A program made the position numbers and the translations under genes. The notes under the pieces are model-generated. The model saw only the letters and a program-made list of their open reading frames with translations, ran no database searches and was not told where the DNA came from. Shown one piece after another: positions 35,120 to 45,105 of a stretch of DNA of 64,000 nt. Each line of letters starts with the position of its first letter. Position 1 is the stretch's first letter. The DNA comes from Chitinophaga silvisoli (GTDB lineage: Bacteria > Bacteroidota > Bacteroidia > Chitinophagales > Chitinophagaceae): the NCBI RefSeq assembly GCF_003412465.1, contig NZ_QTJV01000001.1:930001-994000 (forward strand). The letters run 5' to 3'.

Positions 35120-35538
35120 AAGACTGGCAATTTAAAAAAAATACATTTTGGCAAACCGGCAAAATGTATGAAAGGTCAATTTTCAAATAATAGTATTTTA
35201 TCCCAATTGCCGCTTTCTGCGTGAATCAACAAACATATTTGCATAAATCCCCCAAAAAAATGCAGGAATATGCGGTTTTTATCCTTTTTTTTATTTGTTT
35301 TATGCTACAGGGAAGTAAACCCATTATGTGAGAATTTTTATCAACCAGCTTTAACTATTGAACTTAACATTTCATCTGAGCCATAGTAGATAGTTGATCG
35401 TAAACATAGCACTATGTAGCTACAGGGTATTCATTTATTGGGGTAAACAAATACCACACAGTTCATACTGGTTTATTAAAACTGCGCCCGCTGGCGCTGC
35501 AGGGATGCTTTTGCCTATTTATTCATAAAATCAATGCT
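35120..35538. promoter_or_regulatory. Divergent control region, S9 peptidase / SusC
   Basis: 419 bp with no gene. An inverted repeat ATACATTTTG / CAAAATGTAT (35141-35150, 35160-35169) lies 22 bp upstream of the peptidase start and contains TACATTTTG, a near match to the -7 box, on both strands. A second palindrome ACATAG-CA-CTATGT (35404-35417) overlaps GTAGCTAC, and a third GC-rich one is near 35486-35501. Either could be an operator. Confidence 0.5.
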
Positions 35539-38500
35539 ATGCGAAAATTTGCCGGAATGATGATAGTCCTGCTGCTATCCTCATTATTACAGTCATTTGG
35601 CCAGACGGCACCGGTAACAGGTACCGTGTTGGCAGAAGACGGGAAGACCCCATTGATTGGTGTAACCGTAGTCAACGCGGCCACCAAAAAGGGAGCACAA
35701 ACCGATGCCAGCGGTCACTTCAGCATCGCCGCTGAAAAAGGACAGCAACTCGTCTTTTCCTACATCGGTTACGGCGTAGTAAAAGTAAATGCCAGCGATG
35801 CTACCAGAATCATCATGAAGCCGAGCAATGGTGAACTCGGCGAAGTCGTAGTCACCGCTATGGACATCAAGCGTAATGCCCGTGAACTCGGTTACTCCGT
35901 GCAACGTGTAAGCGGTGATGAAATTGCCGCCACACAGCGCGAGAACTTTGTGAATGCTTTACAGGGTAGGGTAGCAGGTGTCACCATCACACCTACCACC
36001 GGCCAGGCAGGTTCCGGCTCCTCTATCGTACTCAGAGGCTTTAACTCCCTCTCCCTGAGCAACCAGCCACTCTTTGTAGTAGATGGGATCATCGTTGACA
36101 ACCAAACCCTGAACCAAACCTCCAATGGCGGTGCAGGTATCGGTCTCGTCTCTGACATGGCAAATAAAAACAGTGATTACACCAACCGTGCGGCAGACAT
36201 CAACCCTGCAGACATTGCCAGCATCACCGTGCTGAAAGGCCCCGAAGCCACTGCACTGTACGGTAGCCAGGCCAGCTCCGGTGCCATCGTAATCACTACC
36301 AAAAGAAGCAAAGGAAAAGGCATCCACGTAAGCTATGACAATAGTTTCCGTACACAGAAAATTACCCGCTTCAATAAAGTGACCAATGCCTACAACACAG
36401 GTACTGATGGTGTGTATACCTCCATCTTCCAGTCAGGTAGCGGTACCTTTTTCGGCCCTAAATACAGCGATACCACCAAACTGTATGATAACGTGCACAA
36501 CTTTTTCAGAACTGGTTTTACACAAAGCCATAACCTCGGTGTTGACTTTGGCGTGAAGAATTCCGGCTTCCGTTTCTCTGCATCCTACATCAACCAGGAT
36601 GGTGTGATCCCTAACAATAATTATAAGAAACTAAACCTGCGCTTATCCAACTCCACCAAAATTGGTAAGTATGTAGAAATCACGCCCAGCTTCTCTGTCA
36701 TCAACAGTGTGAACAACAAACCACTGCGAGGTGCCGGCGGTTACCTGCTGGATTTATATCTCTGGCCTACAGATCATGATATTCATGACTGGCAGGATTC
36801 TACAGGCGGCAAAGCCACACTCGTAACCGGCAACTCTCCAAACGCAGAAGTGGACAACCCTGTTTTCAGCGTGCAACGCAACCTCAGTCAGGATAAAAAC
36901 AACCGTTACATTGCCACCCTTGGTATCAACATTAATCCTTTCCCATGGCTGTCCCTCGCAGGCCGCTTTGGTTACGACGCTTATCATACAGACGGTTATA
37001 TGTTGTACAATCCTGACTCCTACAACGTTACCGCTGCTCAGAATGGCGCATTGGAAAACTACTACCTGAAATACTGGAGTTATAACCACACCATCACAGC
37101 TACTGCTACCAAAACATATAAGAAGTTCAACGGTCGCTTAATGCTCGGTACCATGTGGCAGGATAATGAAACAGGTATGTATGCAGTAAGAGGTACCAAC
37201 CTCACAGACCCTATGGGCACAGACAGCAGCAATACAGATCCTACTACCCGTACCCGCCTGCTCAGGAATGCAAAAGGTGAGTACAACATGAGCATCAACA
37301 GGAATATTGCCTACTTTGGCGAAGTAGCTATCGGTTACAATGACTATGCTTTCGTGAGCTTTACACAGCGCTTCGAAACTACCAGCATCATGCCTGCTGC
37401 CTCCCGAAATTATAACTACCCAGGTATCAGCGCCAGCTTCATTCCAAGCGAATTGATCCCGGGTATGAAAGAAAGCAAAGTGCTGAGCTACTGGAAACTC
37501 CGTGCTTCCATGGCAAGTACTGCACGCCTCTCTGATCCATACGCCAATCAGTCTGTATTTGTAAATAACCTGGCCAGTGGTGGTGGATACTCTTATGGGT
37601 ATACGAATGCAAATCCTAACCTGAAACCGGAAAGACAAAAGACCTATGAAATAGGTACAGAGTTCAGAATGTTCGACGGCAGAATCAATGCTGAAGTATC
37701 TTACTACAACACATTGGTGAAAGACCAGATAGCACAGGGGTTCCGCGCCAGCTATGCAACAGGTTTTATCCTCAATACCATGAACGCAGCTTCTACCCGC
37801 AATAAGGGTATTGAAGCGATGATCAGCGCTTCGCCTATACGTAAAAAAGACTTTGGCTGGGACCTGACCCTGAACTTTAACAAGATGTGGAACGAGGTGC
37901 TCTCCATACCATCCACACTCACTGAATACTACATTGCAGATACCTGGGTCTATGGTAATGCAAGAGGTGGTTTGCTGAAAGGCGGTTCTACCACTACTAT
38001 CACAGGGTATCACTATTCACGCAACAACAAGGGCGCTATCCTCATCAACCCGCTGACTGGTCTGCCTGTCATCGATGCAACCTTTGGTGTGATCGGCGAT
38101 CGTAATCCTGACTTTACACTGGGTATCAATAATACCCTGCGCTATAAGAAATGGTCACTGAGTTTCCTCTGGGACCTGAAAGTAGGCGGCGATGTATTTG
38201 ATGCAACTGATATGTACCTGACCGTACAGGGTAAGGGTATCAAAACTGCTGACAGAGAAACTGCCCGCGTAATCAAAGGTGTGCTGAACGATGGCTTGCA
38301 GAACACAGAAAAACCTACAGAAAACAATATCGTAGTACTCCCTTATCGCCAGCAGGCTTATTACACCAATATGCCTGAGGAAGAATTTCTCCAGAAAGAT
38401 GTGAACTGGTTCCGCCTCAGAGACCTGACCATCAGCTACAACTTCGGCAAGTGGAAAAAGATCAGCAATATCGGTGCATTCGCCACCTTCAATGACCTGG

Positions 38501-38643
38501 TCCTGATTACCAACTACAGGGGCGCAGACCCTGTGAGCAATGGTAATACTTCGGCGAACAAAGGCGTAGGTGGTTTCGGATTTGATTATGGTAACCTGCC
38601 TGCTCCGGTGAGTGCCAACTTTGGTTTAAGGGTTTCATTTTAA
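35539..38643 (+). CDS. SusC/RagA-family TonB-linked outer-membrane protein
   Basis: A 1034-residue protein. A signal peptide (1-22), a carboxypeptidase-like domain (about 24-95: VTGTVLAEDGKTPLIGVTVV), the SusC-type TonB box region, the plug (about 110-240, with ALQGRVAGVTITPTTGQAGSG, IVLRGFNSLSLSNQPLFVVDG, ITVLKGPEATALYGSQASSGAIVITTK), and a barrel ending in SANFGLRVSF. SusC-type porins pair with SusD lipoproteins to import oligosaccharides or peptides. The SusD partner follows by 16 bp, confirming an operon. No glycoside hydrolase is nearby. Confidence 0.95.
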   Translation: MRKFAGMMIVLLLSSLLQSFGQTAPVTGTVLAEDGKTPLIGVTVVNAATKKGAQTDASGHFSIAAEKGQQLVFSYIGYGVVKVNASDATRIIMKPSNGELGEVVVTAMDIKRNARELGYSVQRVSGDEIAATQRENFVNALQGRVAGVTITPTTGQAGSGSSIVLRGFNSLSLSNQPLFVVDGIIVDNQTLNQTSNGGAGIGLVSDMANKNSDYTNRAADINPADIASITVLKGPEATALYGSQASSGAIVITTKRSKGKGIHVSYDNSFRTQKITRFNKVTNAYNTGTDGVYTSIFQSGSGTFFGPKYSDTTKLYDNVHNFFRTGFTQSHNLGVDFGVKNSGFRFSASYINQDGVIPNNNYKKLNLRLSNSTKIGKYVEITPSFSVINSVNNKPLRGAGGYLLDLYLWPTDHDIHDWQDSTGGKATLVTGNSPNAEVDNPVFSVQRNLSQDKNNRYIATLGININPFPWLSLAGRFGYDAYHTDGYMLYNPDSYNVTAAQNGALENYYLKYWSYNHTITATATKTYKKFNGRLMLGTMWQDNETGMYAVRGTNLTDPMGTDSSNTDPTTRTRLLRNAKGEYNMSINRNIAYFGEVAIGYNDYAFVSFTQRFETTSIMPAASRNYNYPGISASFIPSELIPGMKESKVLSYWKLRASMASTARLSDPYANQSVFVNNLASGGGYSYGYTNANPNLKPERQKTYEIGTEFRMFDGRINAEVSYYNTLVKDQIAQGFRASYATGFILNTMNAASTRNKGIEAMISASPIRKKDFGWDLTLNFNKMWNEVLSIPSTLTEYYIADTWVYGNARGGLLKGGSTTTITGYHYSRNNKGAILINPLTGLPVIDATFGVIGDRNPDFTLGINNTLRYKKWSLSFLWDLKVGGDVFDATDMYLTVQGKGIKTADRETARVIKGVLNDGLQNTEKPTENNIVVLPYRQQAYYTNMPEEEFLQKDVNWFRLRDLTISYNFGKWKKISNIGAFATFNDLVLITNYRGADPVSNGNTSANKGVGGFGFDYGNLPAPVSANFGLRVSF

Positions 38644-38659
38644 TTAAAAAACTACAGGT

Positions 38660-40285
38660 ATGACTAAGAATAAATTGTTGAAATATGCCTGCTTCGGCAC
38701 TATCATAGCGATGCTGGGTACAGGGTGTAAGAAGCTGATAGATGATGCCTACACCAATCCCAATGCGGATGTGGAACAACCGATCGAAACATTACTGCCC
38801 AATATGATCTCTAACCTGGTAAACAGTTATACCGCCAATGGTACCAACTATGGCACCGTGGTAGATAACTATTATACCGGTCGATATATCCAATACTGGT
38901 GTGCAAATGCCAATGGCAACCAGTACGACAAAATGGGTGGTGCAACAGGTTCCAGCGATATCATGGGCAACCTGTGGGCAGCCCACTACTATGGCATGGG
39001 GCAAAACCTGAACAAGGTAGTGCAGTGGGGTATTGAGCAGAAGAAATGGGACTATGTGGGTGTTGCCTATGCACTGCGTGCCTGGGGATGGCTCAGTCTC
39101 ACAGATCAATATGGTGAAGTAGTATTGAAAGAAGCCTTCAACACCAGCCAGGATCAGTTTGATTATGATTCACAGGCAGAAGTATATGATACCGTGCGTG
39201 CCGTTGCGTTCCGGGCACTGACATATTTAAATATGACCGGTGATAATGTAAGCGCTGCCAACCTTGCCAAGGGCGATGCATACCTCTTTAACGGGGATGT
39301 AAATAAGTGGAAGAAATTTGTATACGGTGTGCTTGCACGTTCTTACAATCACCTTTCCAACAAAGCTACTTACCAGCCTGATTCAGTGATCAAGTATGCG
39401 GACCTGGCCATGAGCACCAACGAGGACAACGCTATCTACAGGGTAGAAAATGCAACTACCAGTGCTACTAAAAACTACTTTGGTCCTTTCCGTGCAAACA
39501 TTGGTTCGCTTGTACAGGGTGAATACATTGCCAACCTGGAAAGTGGTAACAACACTGTTTTTCCTGTTGCCGATCCCCGTGCTTACTACCTGCTTCGTGA
39601 AAACTTCAATGGTACATTCAAAGGTATCCGGCCTAACTATGGTGCTACCGGTAGTACTGGTCTGGATACTGCCGATCTGCCCCGCAACTATTGGGGTGGC
39701 CAGTATAGTTCTTCCAAATCACTGAATCCCCGTTACCTCTATGCGGACGATTCTCCATGGCCGGTGATGACGGCCACTGAAATGCAATTTATGAAAGCAG
39801 AGGCAGCCTATCGTAAAGGGGATAAGGCTACTGCTTTAACGGCCTATACCAACGCAATCTCCCTCAGCATGGATATGATGTATAATTATCCAACCAACAT
39901 TCCTGCCGGCAAGGAAATGACGGCTACTGCCAAAGCTGCATATATGGCCAATCCCAGCGTGGTACCTACCAGTGCGAACCTTACCCTTACACATATTATG
40001 CTGCAGAAATACATCGCTTTGTATTGCTTTGGTGTAAATGAAACCTGGGTAGATATGCGTCGTTTCCACTACACAGACCTGGATCCCGTGACAGGTGCAC
40101 AGGTGTATGCAGGATGGACACCTCTCAGCGCTGCTGACCTGTTTCTTAACAACAACCAGAAACTGGCTTACCGTTGTCGCCCAAGGTACAATTCAGAGTA
40201 CCTGTACAACATTCCTGCACTGACAGCATTGGGTGCTTTGGAACTGGATTATCACACGAAGGAATGCTGGTTTTCACAAAAATAA
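38660..40285 (+). CDS. SusD/RagB-family nutrient-binding lipoprotein
   Basis: A 541-residue lipoprotein with lipobox LGTGC (Cys at about residue 23) and the SusD-like helical fold with NNYYTGRYIQYWCANANG, ALRAWGWLSLTDQYGEVVL, MKAEAAYRKGDKATALTAYTNAI and YCFGVNETWVDMRRFHY (the usual 'E.W.DMRR' element). It forms the lid of the SusC pore and captures the ligand outside the cell. Starts 16 bp after the SusC gene and is followed by a DUF4397 gene in 11 bp. Confidence 0.93.
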   Translation: MTKNKLLKYACFGTIIAMLGTGCKKLIDDAYTNPNADVEQPIETLLPNMISNLVNSYTANGTNYGTVVDNYYTGRYIQYWCANANGNQYDKMGGATGSSDIMGNLWAAHYYGMGQNLNKVVQWGIEQKKWDYVGVAYALRAWGWLSLTDQYGEVVLKEAFNTSQDQFDYDSQAEVYDTVRAVAFRALTYLNMTGDNVSAANLAKGDAYLFNGDVNKWKKFVYGVLARSYNHLSNKATYQPDSVIKYADLAMSTNEDNAIYRVENATTSATKNYFGPFRANIGSLVQGEYIANLESGNNTVFPVADPRAYYLLRENFNGTFKGIRPNYGATGSTGLDTADLPRNYWGGQYSSSKSLNPRYLYADDSPWPVMTATEMQFMKAEAAYRKGDKATALTAYTNAISLSMDMMYNYPTNIPAGKEMTATAKAAYMANPSVVPTSANLTLTHIMLQKYIALYCFGVNETWVDMRRFHYTDLDPVTGAQVYAGWTPLSAADLFLNNNQKLAYRCRPRYNSEYLYNIPALTALGALELDYHTKECWFSQK

Positions 40286-40296
40286 AAATATTCGAT

Positions 40297-41058
40297 ATGC
40301 GTAGATTCATATTAGCAGGTATGGCCTTACTGATGGGGGTAACAGCCTGTAAAAAAGAATTCACGATTCATGCTACTGAAGAAGGCACAGGTGGAAAAGC
40401 GTATCTGAAAATAGTGCATGCATCAACGAACCTGGATACATTCAACCTGTATGTAGGAGGTACAAAAGTGAACGGGGCGGCTATTACGTACAATGGCATT
40501 TATCCGGTATCCGGGGTCAATTCTTATCTGACGATTGATCCGGGTACACAAACAGTGGAGTTGTTTAAACCGGGTACTTTGGTAGGCGATTCAATCAGTT
40601 TACAAAGTTTCAGTGATAATTTCGAGGCGGGTAAATATTATACTTTTATTCTGACCAGTGCAGGGCAGCTCTTTACTGAAGATGCGTTTCCAAAACCTGA
40701 TACCGGGGTAATAGCCGTACGCTTTATTCACACAGTATTAAACGATACGACCGGCAAAACCGTCGATCTGTATTCAGCAAAACATGGCGTGGTGGCAACA
40801 GGATTGAACCCCGGTGACCTGAGTGATTACAAGACGATTCCTTACAATGTAAACGTGAAGGATACACTCTATGTGACCCGTTCAGCAGCAGCAGGTACAC
40901 CATTGTCAGGCAGGGCTGTTTTTGCTACCATGGCACTGACAACAGGTAATATCGCTAACCTTACGGTACAGCGTAGTTACACGGTAATTTTCAAAGGTAG
41001 TATATCAGTCACTTCCGGCACAAAGGCACGTGGTCTGATTGGATATGTACATTATTAA
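40297..41058 (+). CDS. DUF4397-domain lipoprotein
   Basis: Start at 40297 (MRRFILAGMALLMGVTACKKE) gives a lipobox VTAC and 253 residues; an upstream in-frame start at 40174 lies inside the SusD gene. The mature protein has DUF4397-type features, KIVHASTNLDTFNLYVGGTKVNGA and VRFIHTVLNDTTGKTVDLYSA. It is likely a surface lipoprotein in the SusCD operon that helps bind the substrate. The function of the domain is not known. Confidence 0.85.
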   Translation: MRRFILAGMALLMGVTACKKEFTIHATEEGTGGKAYLKIVHASTNLDTFNLYVGGTKVNGAAITYNGIYPVSGVNSYLTIDPGTQTVELFKPGTLVGDSISLQSFSDNFEAGKYYTFILTSAGQLFTEDAFPKPDTGVIAVRFIHTVLNDTTGKTVDLYSAKHGVVATGLNPGDLSDYKTIPYNVNVKDTLYVTRSAAAGTPLSGRAVFATMALTTGNIANLTVQRSYTVIFKGSISVTSGTKARGLIGYVHY

Positions 41059-41062
41059 AAAT

Positions 41063-41094
41063 AAAAAGGGCGCTTCTGAGAAGCGCCCTTTTTT
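41063..41094. terminator. Bidirectional terminator after DUF4397 gene
   Basis: AAAAGGGCGCTTC (41064-41076) pairs with GAAGCGCCCTTTT (41080-41092) around TGA. It closes the SusCD operon and the EamA transcript converging from the other side. Confidence 0.9.
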
Positions 41095-41101
41095 AAAAAA
41101 T

Positions 41102-41968
41102 TTATATTGTTTTCGCCACTCTCCGCATCTGCAGAAACACCGAAAGAATAATACACCCCAACCCCGCATAAAAAGCCCAACTCAACTGCTTATTCTCCTG
41201 GAACAACACAAAGGCAATAATAATACTATAAACAGGTTCTAAATTAAACGTCAGATTCGTTGTAAAAGAACTTACCTTCTTCAAAGCAGCCATCAGCAAC
41301 ATATACATACACACTGTACAAGCCCAGCTCAGGATCAGCAAATAGATAAAATCCTTTGTAGAAGGCAGCAGGAAATGCTGATTCACCAAATCCAGGTACA
41401 TCGGCATAAACAGTGATAATACCACAAATCCTACCAATAACTCGTAAAAGGTAATAGAAGGAGAATCGTAATGCGCCAGCAACTTCTTATTCACAATGGT
41501 AAACAAGGCCGCAAAAACAGACGACACAATCCCCATAATAATCCCCGTATGATACTGCGAATCAAAATGGAAGATCATCACGATCCCCGCCAGGGTAATC
41601 CCGCTCAGCAATAACTCCCTCGCATCAAATTTCCTGCGGTTAATAAGCGGATCCAATATCGCTGTAAACAAACTTGTCAATGAAAAACAGACCACCCCGA
41701 TACTGACATTGGAGTACTTTATACTCCCATAAAAGAAAAGCCAGTGCATAGCAATCACCACACCATTCAATCCAATAGGTACTAACTGTTTCCACGACAG
41801 TCGCGACAACATTCCTTTCCAGCGAAATATAATAAACAGAGAAATGACAGTGAATAATAGTCGGTACCAAACGAGCAATCCTTCATTGAGGGAAATCAGT
41901 TTTCCCAGGATGCCTGTAAAACCTGCCAGGAAGACTGACAGGTGTAATTGCAGCAAAGGTTTTTTCAT
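41102..41968 (-). CDS. EamA-family (drug/metabolite) transporter
   Basis: A 288-residue protein with about ten transmembrane helices in two EamA repeats (first repeat about 1-140; second 145-285). Typical features include LVWYRLLFTVISLFIIFRWKG, GLNGVVIAMHWLFFYGSIKYSNVSIGVVCFSL and NLEPVYSIIIAFVLFQENKQLSW. EamA exporters move small metabolites; the substrate is unknown. It is the last gene of the run mpl / exonuclease / GT2 / EamA, 50 bp after the glycosyltransferase. Confidence 0.92.
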   Translation of the reverse strand: MKKPLLQLHLSVFLAGFTGILGKLISLNEGLLVWYRLLFTVISLFIIFRWKGMLSRLSWKQLVPIGLNGVVIAMHWLFFYGSIKYSNVSIGVVCFSLTSLFTAILDPLINRRKFDARELLLSGITLAGIVMIFHFDSQYHTGIIMGIVSSVFAALFTIVNKKLLAHYDSPSITFYELLVGFVVLSLFMPMYLDLVNQHFLLPSTKDFIYLLILSWACTVCMYMLLMAALKKVSSFTTNLTFNLEPVYSIIIAFVLFQENKQLSWAFYAGLGCIILSVFLQMRRVAKTI

Positions 41969-42018
41969 TTTTGTATCAGTCCGCTGCCAAAATGCTGTGA
42001 CAGCGATATCAGCATGCT

Positions 42019-42783
42019 CTATTGTTCCTGTTCCTGTAACTGTTCGTTCCGCACTCTTCTCTCATACTTCCTGAACAGGCTCTCCCATTGAATCTTGAGT
42101 ACTCCCCACACACCTTCTTTAATAATCCCCTTACTCATCTTGGAGTATCCTTCTTTCCGATCTATAAAGGTGATAGGCACTTCCTTCACCTTAAAGCCCA
42201 GTTTCCAGGCAGTGAATTTCATTTCTATCTGGAATGCATATCCTACGAAGCGGATCGCATCCAGGTTGATGGCTTCCAGTACCTGTCTCTTGTAACACAC
42301 GAATCCGGCAGTAGCGTCTTTCACACGCATCCAGGTCACGAAACGTACGTATACAGAAGCGCCGTAGGAGAGGACAGCCCTATCCCATGGCCAGTTTTCT
42401 GTTCTGCCACCTTTTACATAGCGGGAGCCTACGGCTACATCCCCTCCTTCTTTTGCACAGGCATTGTATAGCCTGGGCAGGTCTTTAGGGTTGTGTGAAA
42501 AGTCCGCATCCATCTCAAAGATGTACTGGTATCCTTTTTCCAGCGCCCACTTAAACCCATGAATATAGGCAGTACCGAGCCCCTGCTTTCCGCTTCTCTC
42601 CGAAAGGAAGAGTTCCCCCGGGTGTTGCTTCTGCAAGGACTTTACTATATTCCCGGTTCCATCCGGCGACCCATCGTCAACGATCAGAATGTGAAAGTCT
42701 TCCTGCAGTGTGAATACCGCGTCAATGATCTTTCTTATATTATCCTTCTCGTTGTAGGTCGGAATGATGACAAGCTTTTCCAA
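42019..42783 (-). CDS. GT2-family glycosyltransferase, polyprenol-phosphate mannosyltransferase-like
   Basis: A 254-residue protein with the Dpm1-like pattern: IIPTYNEKDNI, ILIVDDGSPDGTG, EMDADFSHNPKDLP (DxD) and VGSRYVKGG. The absence of C-terminal membrane helices fits the short soluble Dpm1 class. It probably transfers mannose or glucose from a nucleotide sugar to a polyprenol phosphate for envelope polysaccharide or protein glycosylation. It is 69 bp after the exonuclease gene in the same direction. Confidence 0.9.
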   Translation of the reverse strand: MEKLVIIPTYNEKDNIRKIIDAVFTLQEDFHILIVDDGSPDGTGNIVKSLQKQHPGELFLSERSGKQGLGTAYIHGFKWALEKGYQYIFEMDADFSHNPKDLPRLYNACAKEGGDVAVGSRYVKGGRTENWPWDRAVLSYGASVYVRFVTWMRVKDATAGFVCYKRQVLEAINLDAIRFVGYAFQIEMKFTAWKLGFKVKEVPITFIDRKEGYSKMSKGIIKEGVWGVLKIQWESLFRKYERRVRNEQLQEQEQ

Positions 42784-42852
42784 TCAGCTAAGTGTTGTTT
42801 TAGGACTGCGAAATTATAATAATCGGGAAATATGTTCCCTATTTTATAAACA

Positions 42853-43626
42853 TTAAATCTTTTTTAACATCATACTATGGTAGATGTCTGTGAGTTTTTG
42901 CTTGGTATTCAATGGAAAATCGGCCTTCATCATCCAGTCATAATATTGAGGCTCAATCTTCAGCACTTCTCTGACAGCCCTGCCTTTGTATTTACCGAAG
43001 TTGAAAGTTTCCACGCCGTTCTGCATGATCATGCGGCGGGCGAAGTCAACATATTCTTCTTCTTTAGTAAATTCCGCAAGGTGTTCTACTTCTGATTGTA
43101 ACTGTTCGTAACGGTCGAGCTGGGCTTCCAGGATCTCGTAAGTAGCAAGTGCATCGGCTTCCGCGCTATGTGCATTCTCCAGGTTCTTATCGCAGTAGAA
43201 TTTGTAGGCCGCGCTGAGGGTACGTTTCTCCATCAGGTGGAAAATCTTCTGTACATCGATGAATTTACGTCCTTTAACGTCGAATTCCAGTCCGGTACGG
43301 AGGAATTCTTCTACCAGCAGCGGTATGTCGAAACGGTTTGAGTTATATCCGGCTATATCGCAATTGTCCATGAACTGTCTCAGTTCATTTGCAGCTTGTT
43401 TAAAAGTAGGGCAATCCTTCACATCTTCATCACTGATGCCATGAATGGCGGTGGTAGCTGGAGGGATTGGCATGCCTGGGTTGATGCGTTTGGTTTTTTG
43501 CTGAATGCTCTTATCGGGCATTACTTTAATGATCGCAATCTCGATAATACGGTCTGTGGCCACGTTGGTACCGGTTGTCTCAAGGTCAATAACGGCCAGG
43601 GGCCTTTTAAGTTGCAATGATGGCAT
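42853..43626 (-). CDS. DEDDh 3'-5' exonuclease, with C-terminal extension
   Basis: A 257-residue protein. The exonuclease fold (1-165) shows AVIDLETTGTNVATDRIIEIAII (Exo I), CDIAGYNSNRFDIPLLVEEF (Exo II) and HSAEADALATYEIL (Exo III, DEDDh His and Asp). The C-terminal part (about 195-257), with FNFGKYKGRAVREVL, is a short domain also found in related exonucleases (DUF3820-like). It is probably a DNA repair or RNA turnover nuclease. It starts 9 bp after the mpl stop, giving an mpl-exonuclease unit. Confidence 0.88.
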   Translation of the reverse strand: MPSLQLKRPLAVIDLETTGTNVATDRIIEIAIIKVMPDKSIQQKTKRINPGMPIPPATTAIHGISDEDVKDCPTFKQAANELRQFMDNCDIAGYNSNRFDIPLLVEEFLRTGLEFDVKGRKFIDVQKIFHLMEKRTLSAAYKFYCDKNLENAHSAEADALATYEILEAQLDRYEQLQSEVEHLAEFTKEEEYVDFARRMIMQNGVETFNFGKYKGRAVREVLKIEPQYYDWMMKADFPLNTKQKLTDIYHSMMLKKI

Positions 43627-43635
43627 GACTGATTT

Positions 43636-44988
43636 TTATAAATACTTTGTGAGCGAAGGTACGTTCATTCCTTCATAATCTCCTGAACTCATCAGGAGGA
43701 GGTTTGCATTCTGGTAATTTTGTGCATCCAGAAATGCCTGCAGGTGCTCTCTGTTATTAAATACCTGGAGATCATTTCTGCCAAATCCCTGTGCGATGCC
43801 TTCCGGCTGCAGGTCTGGCATACGCTTGATTTCCAGTGCGTGACGGCTATAGAATACGGCAGGAATATCTGCCTTGTCCATCGCACCCTGGTACTGCACC
43901 ATAAAGGCGGCATTCAGGCTGCTGTAAGTATGTAATTCCAGTACTGCAATCAGCGTACGGGAAGGATATTGCTCTTTCAGGGCTTCTATTGTAGCCTTTA
44001 CCTTGGACGGTGCATGGGCAAAATCGCGGTAAATAGCGCAATGGTCATTTTTACCTACCAGTTCCAGGCGTTTCGCAGCGCCCTTAAAGGTAGCGATAGC
44101 AGATAGAAACGTGGTATCATCTACACCCAGTTCATTGCAAACCAGTCGGGCAGCATGCATATTCAGCAGGTTATGGTCGCCGAATACCTCCATTGCCTTC
44201 GTTTCGCCACCAAAGGTGACACTGGTGATACCATTGCTGATAGTATGCGCAGGAACACCATAAGGCAGCAGTTTCAGGTGAGCGCCTTCGGCATTCACGA
44301 GTTTTACCAGCTCAGGATCAGTTTCATTATAGATCAGGGTGGCACCCGTTTCCATGGTCCTGATGAAGATGACAAATTGTTCCAGGTAAATCTCGTAAGT
44401 GGGGAACACGTTGATATGATCCCAGGCAATACCGGTTAAAACGGCAATCTGCGGGTGGAGGAAATGAAACTTAGGCCGCTTTTCAATCACAGAGGCAGGA
44501 TATTCATCCGCTTCCATGACAATAGTGGGTGCATTGGTAATATTTACGGATTGTGCAAAACCGGCCAGGCGGGCACCGACCAGGTAGTCGAAATCCTTGC
44601 CTGCCTGTTGTAACACATGCATAATCATAGCAGTTGTGGTCGTTTTACCATGACTGCCACCGACAGCGACACGTTTTTTCTGCAGGCTCTCCTGGTAAAT
44701 ATATTCGGGGAACGAGTAGATTTTAAGATTTAATTCCCTGGCTTTCAGGAGTTCAGGGTTGTCCCCACGGGCGTGCATACCAAGAATGACAGCATCCAGA
44801 TCGGGGCTGATACGGGAATCATCCCAACCCATAGTGGCAGGCAAAATCCCTGCCTGGCGCAGGTTGCTGAGAGCCGGCTCGAAAATCTCGTCGTCGCTCC
44901 CGGTCACCTGGTAACCTTTCAACTTCAGCGCAATTGCCAGCTGGTGCATCACGCTGCCACCTATAGCAATAAAATGTACTTTTGTCAT
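43636..44988 (-). CDS. mpl: Mpl-like muropeptide ligase (UDP-MurNAc:tripeptide ligase family)
   Basis: The ATG at 44988 gives MTKVHFIAIGGSVMHQLAIALKLKGY; an upstream TTG is less likely. The 450-residue Mur ligase has the ATP-binding GGSHGKTTTTAMI, an N-terminal Rossmann-like domain, ETDPELVKL, and the C-terminal domain with the YRDFAHAPSKVKATIEAL motif. The HGKTT motif and AIGGS.MH N-terminus fit the Mpl group, which re-attaches the recycled murein tripeptide to UDP-MurNAc. It heads a run with an exonuclease, GT2 and EamA genes. Confidence 0.88.
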   Translation of the reverse strand: MTKVHFIAIGGSVMHQLAIALKLKGYQVTGSDDEIFEPALSNLRQAGILPATMGWDDSRISPDLDAVILGMHARGDNPELLKARELNLKIYSFPEYIYQESLQKKRVAVGGSHGKTTTTAMIMHVLQQAGKDFDYLVGARLAGFAQSVNITNAPTIVMEADEYPASVIEKRPKFHFLHPQIAVLTGIAWDHINVFPTYEIYLEQFVIFIRTMETGATLIYNETDPELVKLVNAEGAHLKLLPYGVPAHTISNGITSVTFGGETKAMEVFGDHNLLNMHAARLVCNELGVDDTTFLSAIATFKGAAKRLELVGKNDHCAIYRDFAHAPSKVKATIEALKEQYPSRTLIAVLELHTYSSLNAAFMVQYQGAMDKADIPAVFYSRHALEIKRMPDLQPEGIAQGFGRNDLQVFNNREHLQAFLDAQNYQNANLLLMSSGDYEGMNVPSLTKYL

Positions 44989-45080
44989 ATGCAATAAAAC
45001 AGTTGCCGGTATTTTGCGTTATATTTATGTGAAACGGGAAAAAGGACTGATATTATCAATAAATTTTTTAATATAAATTT

Positions 45081-45088
45081 TATATTTG
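45081..45088 (+). promoter_or_regulatory. -7 box upstream of small lipoprotein-ytxJ unit
   Basis: TATATTTG matches TAnnTTTG and lies 17 bp before the first ATG at 45106, leaving a leader of about 10 nt. Confidence 0.6.
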
Positions 45089-45105
45089 CAAAGTAACGTC
45101 AAAAA

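Noticed and set aside
36000..38300. Antisense frames in the SusC gene
   Set aside because: They lack family resemblance and run opposite to a certain gene.
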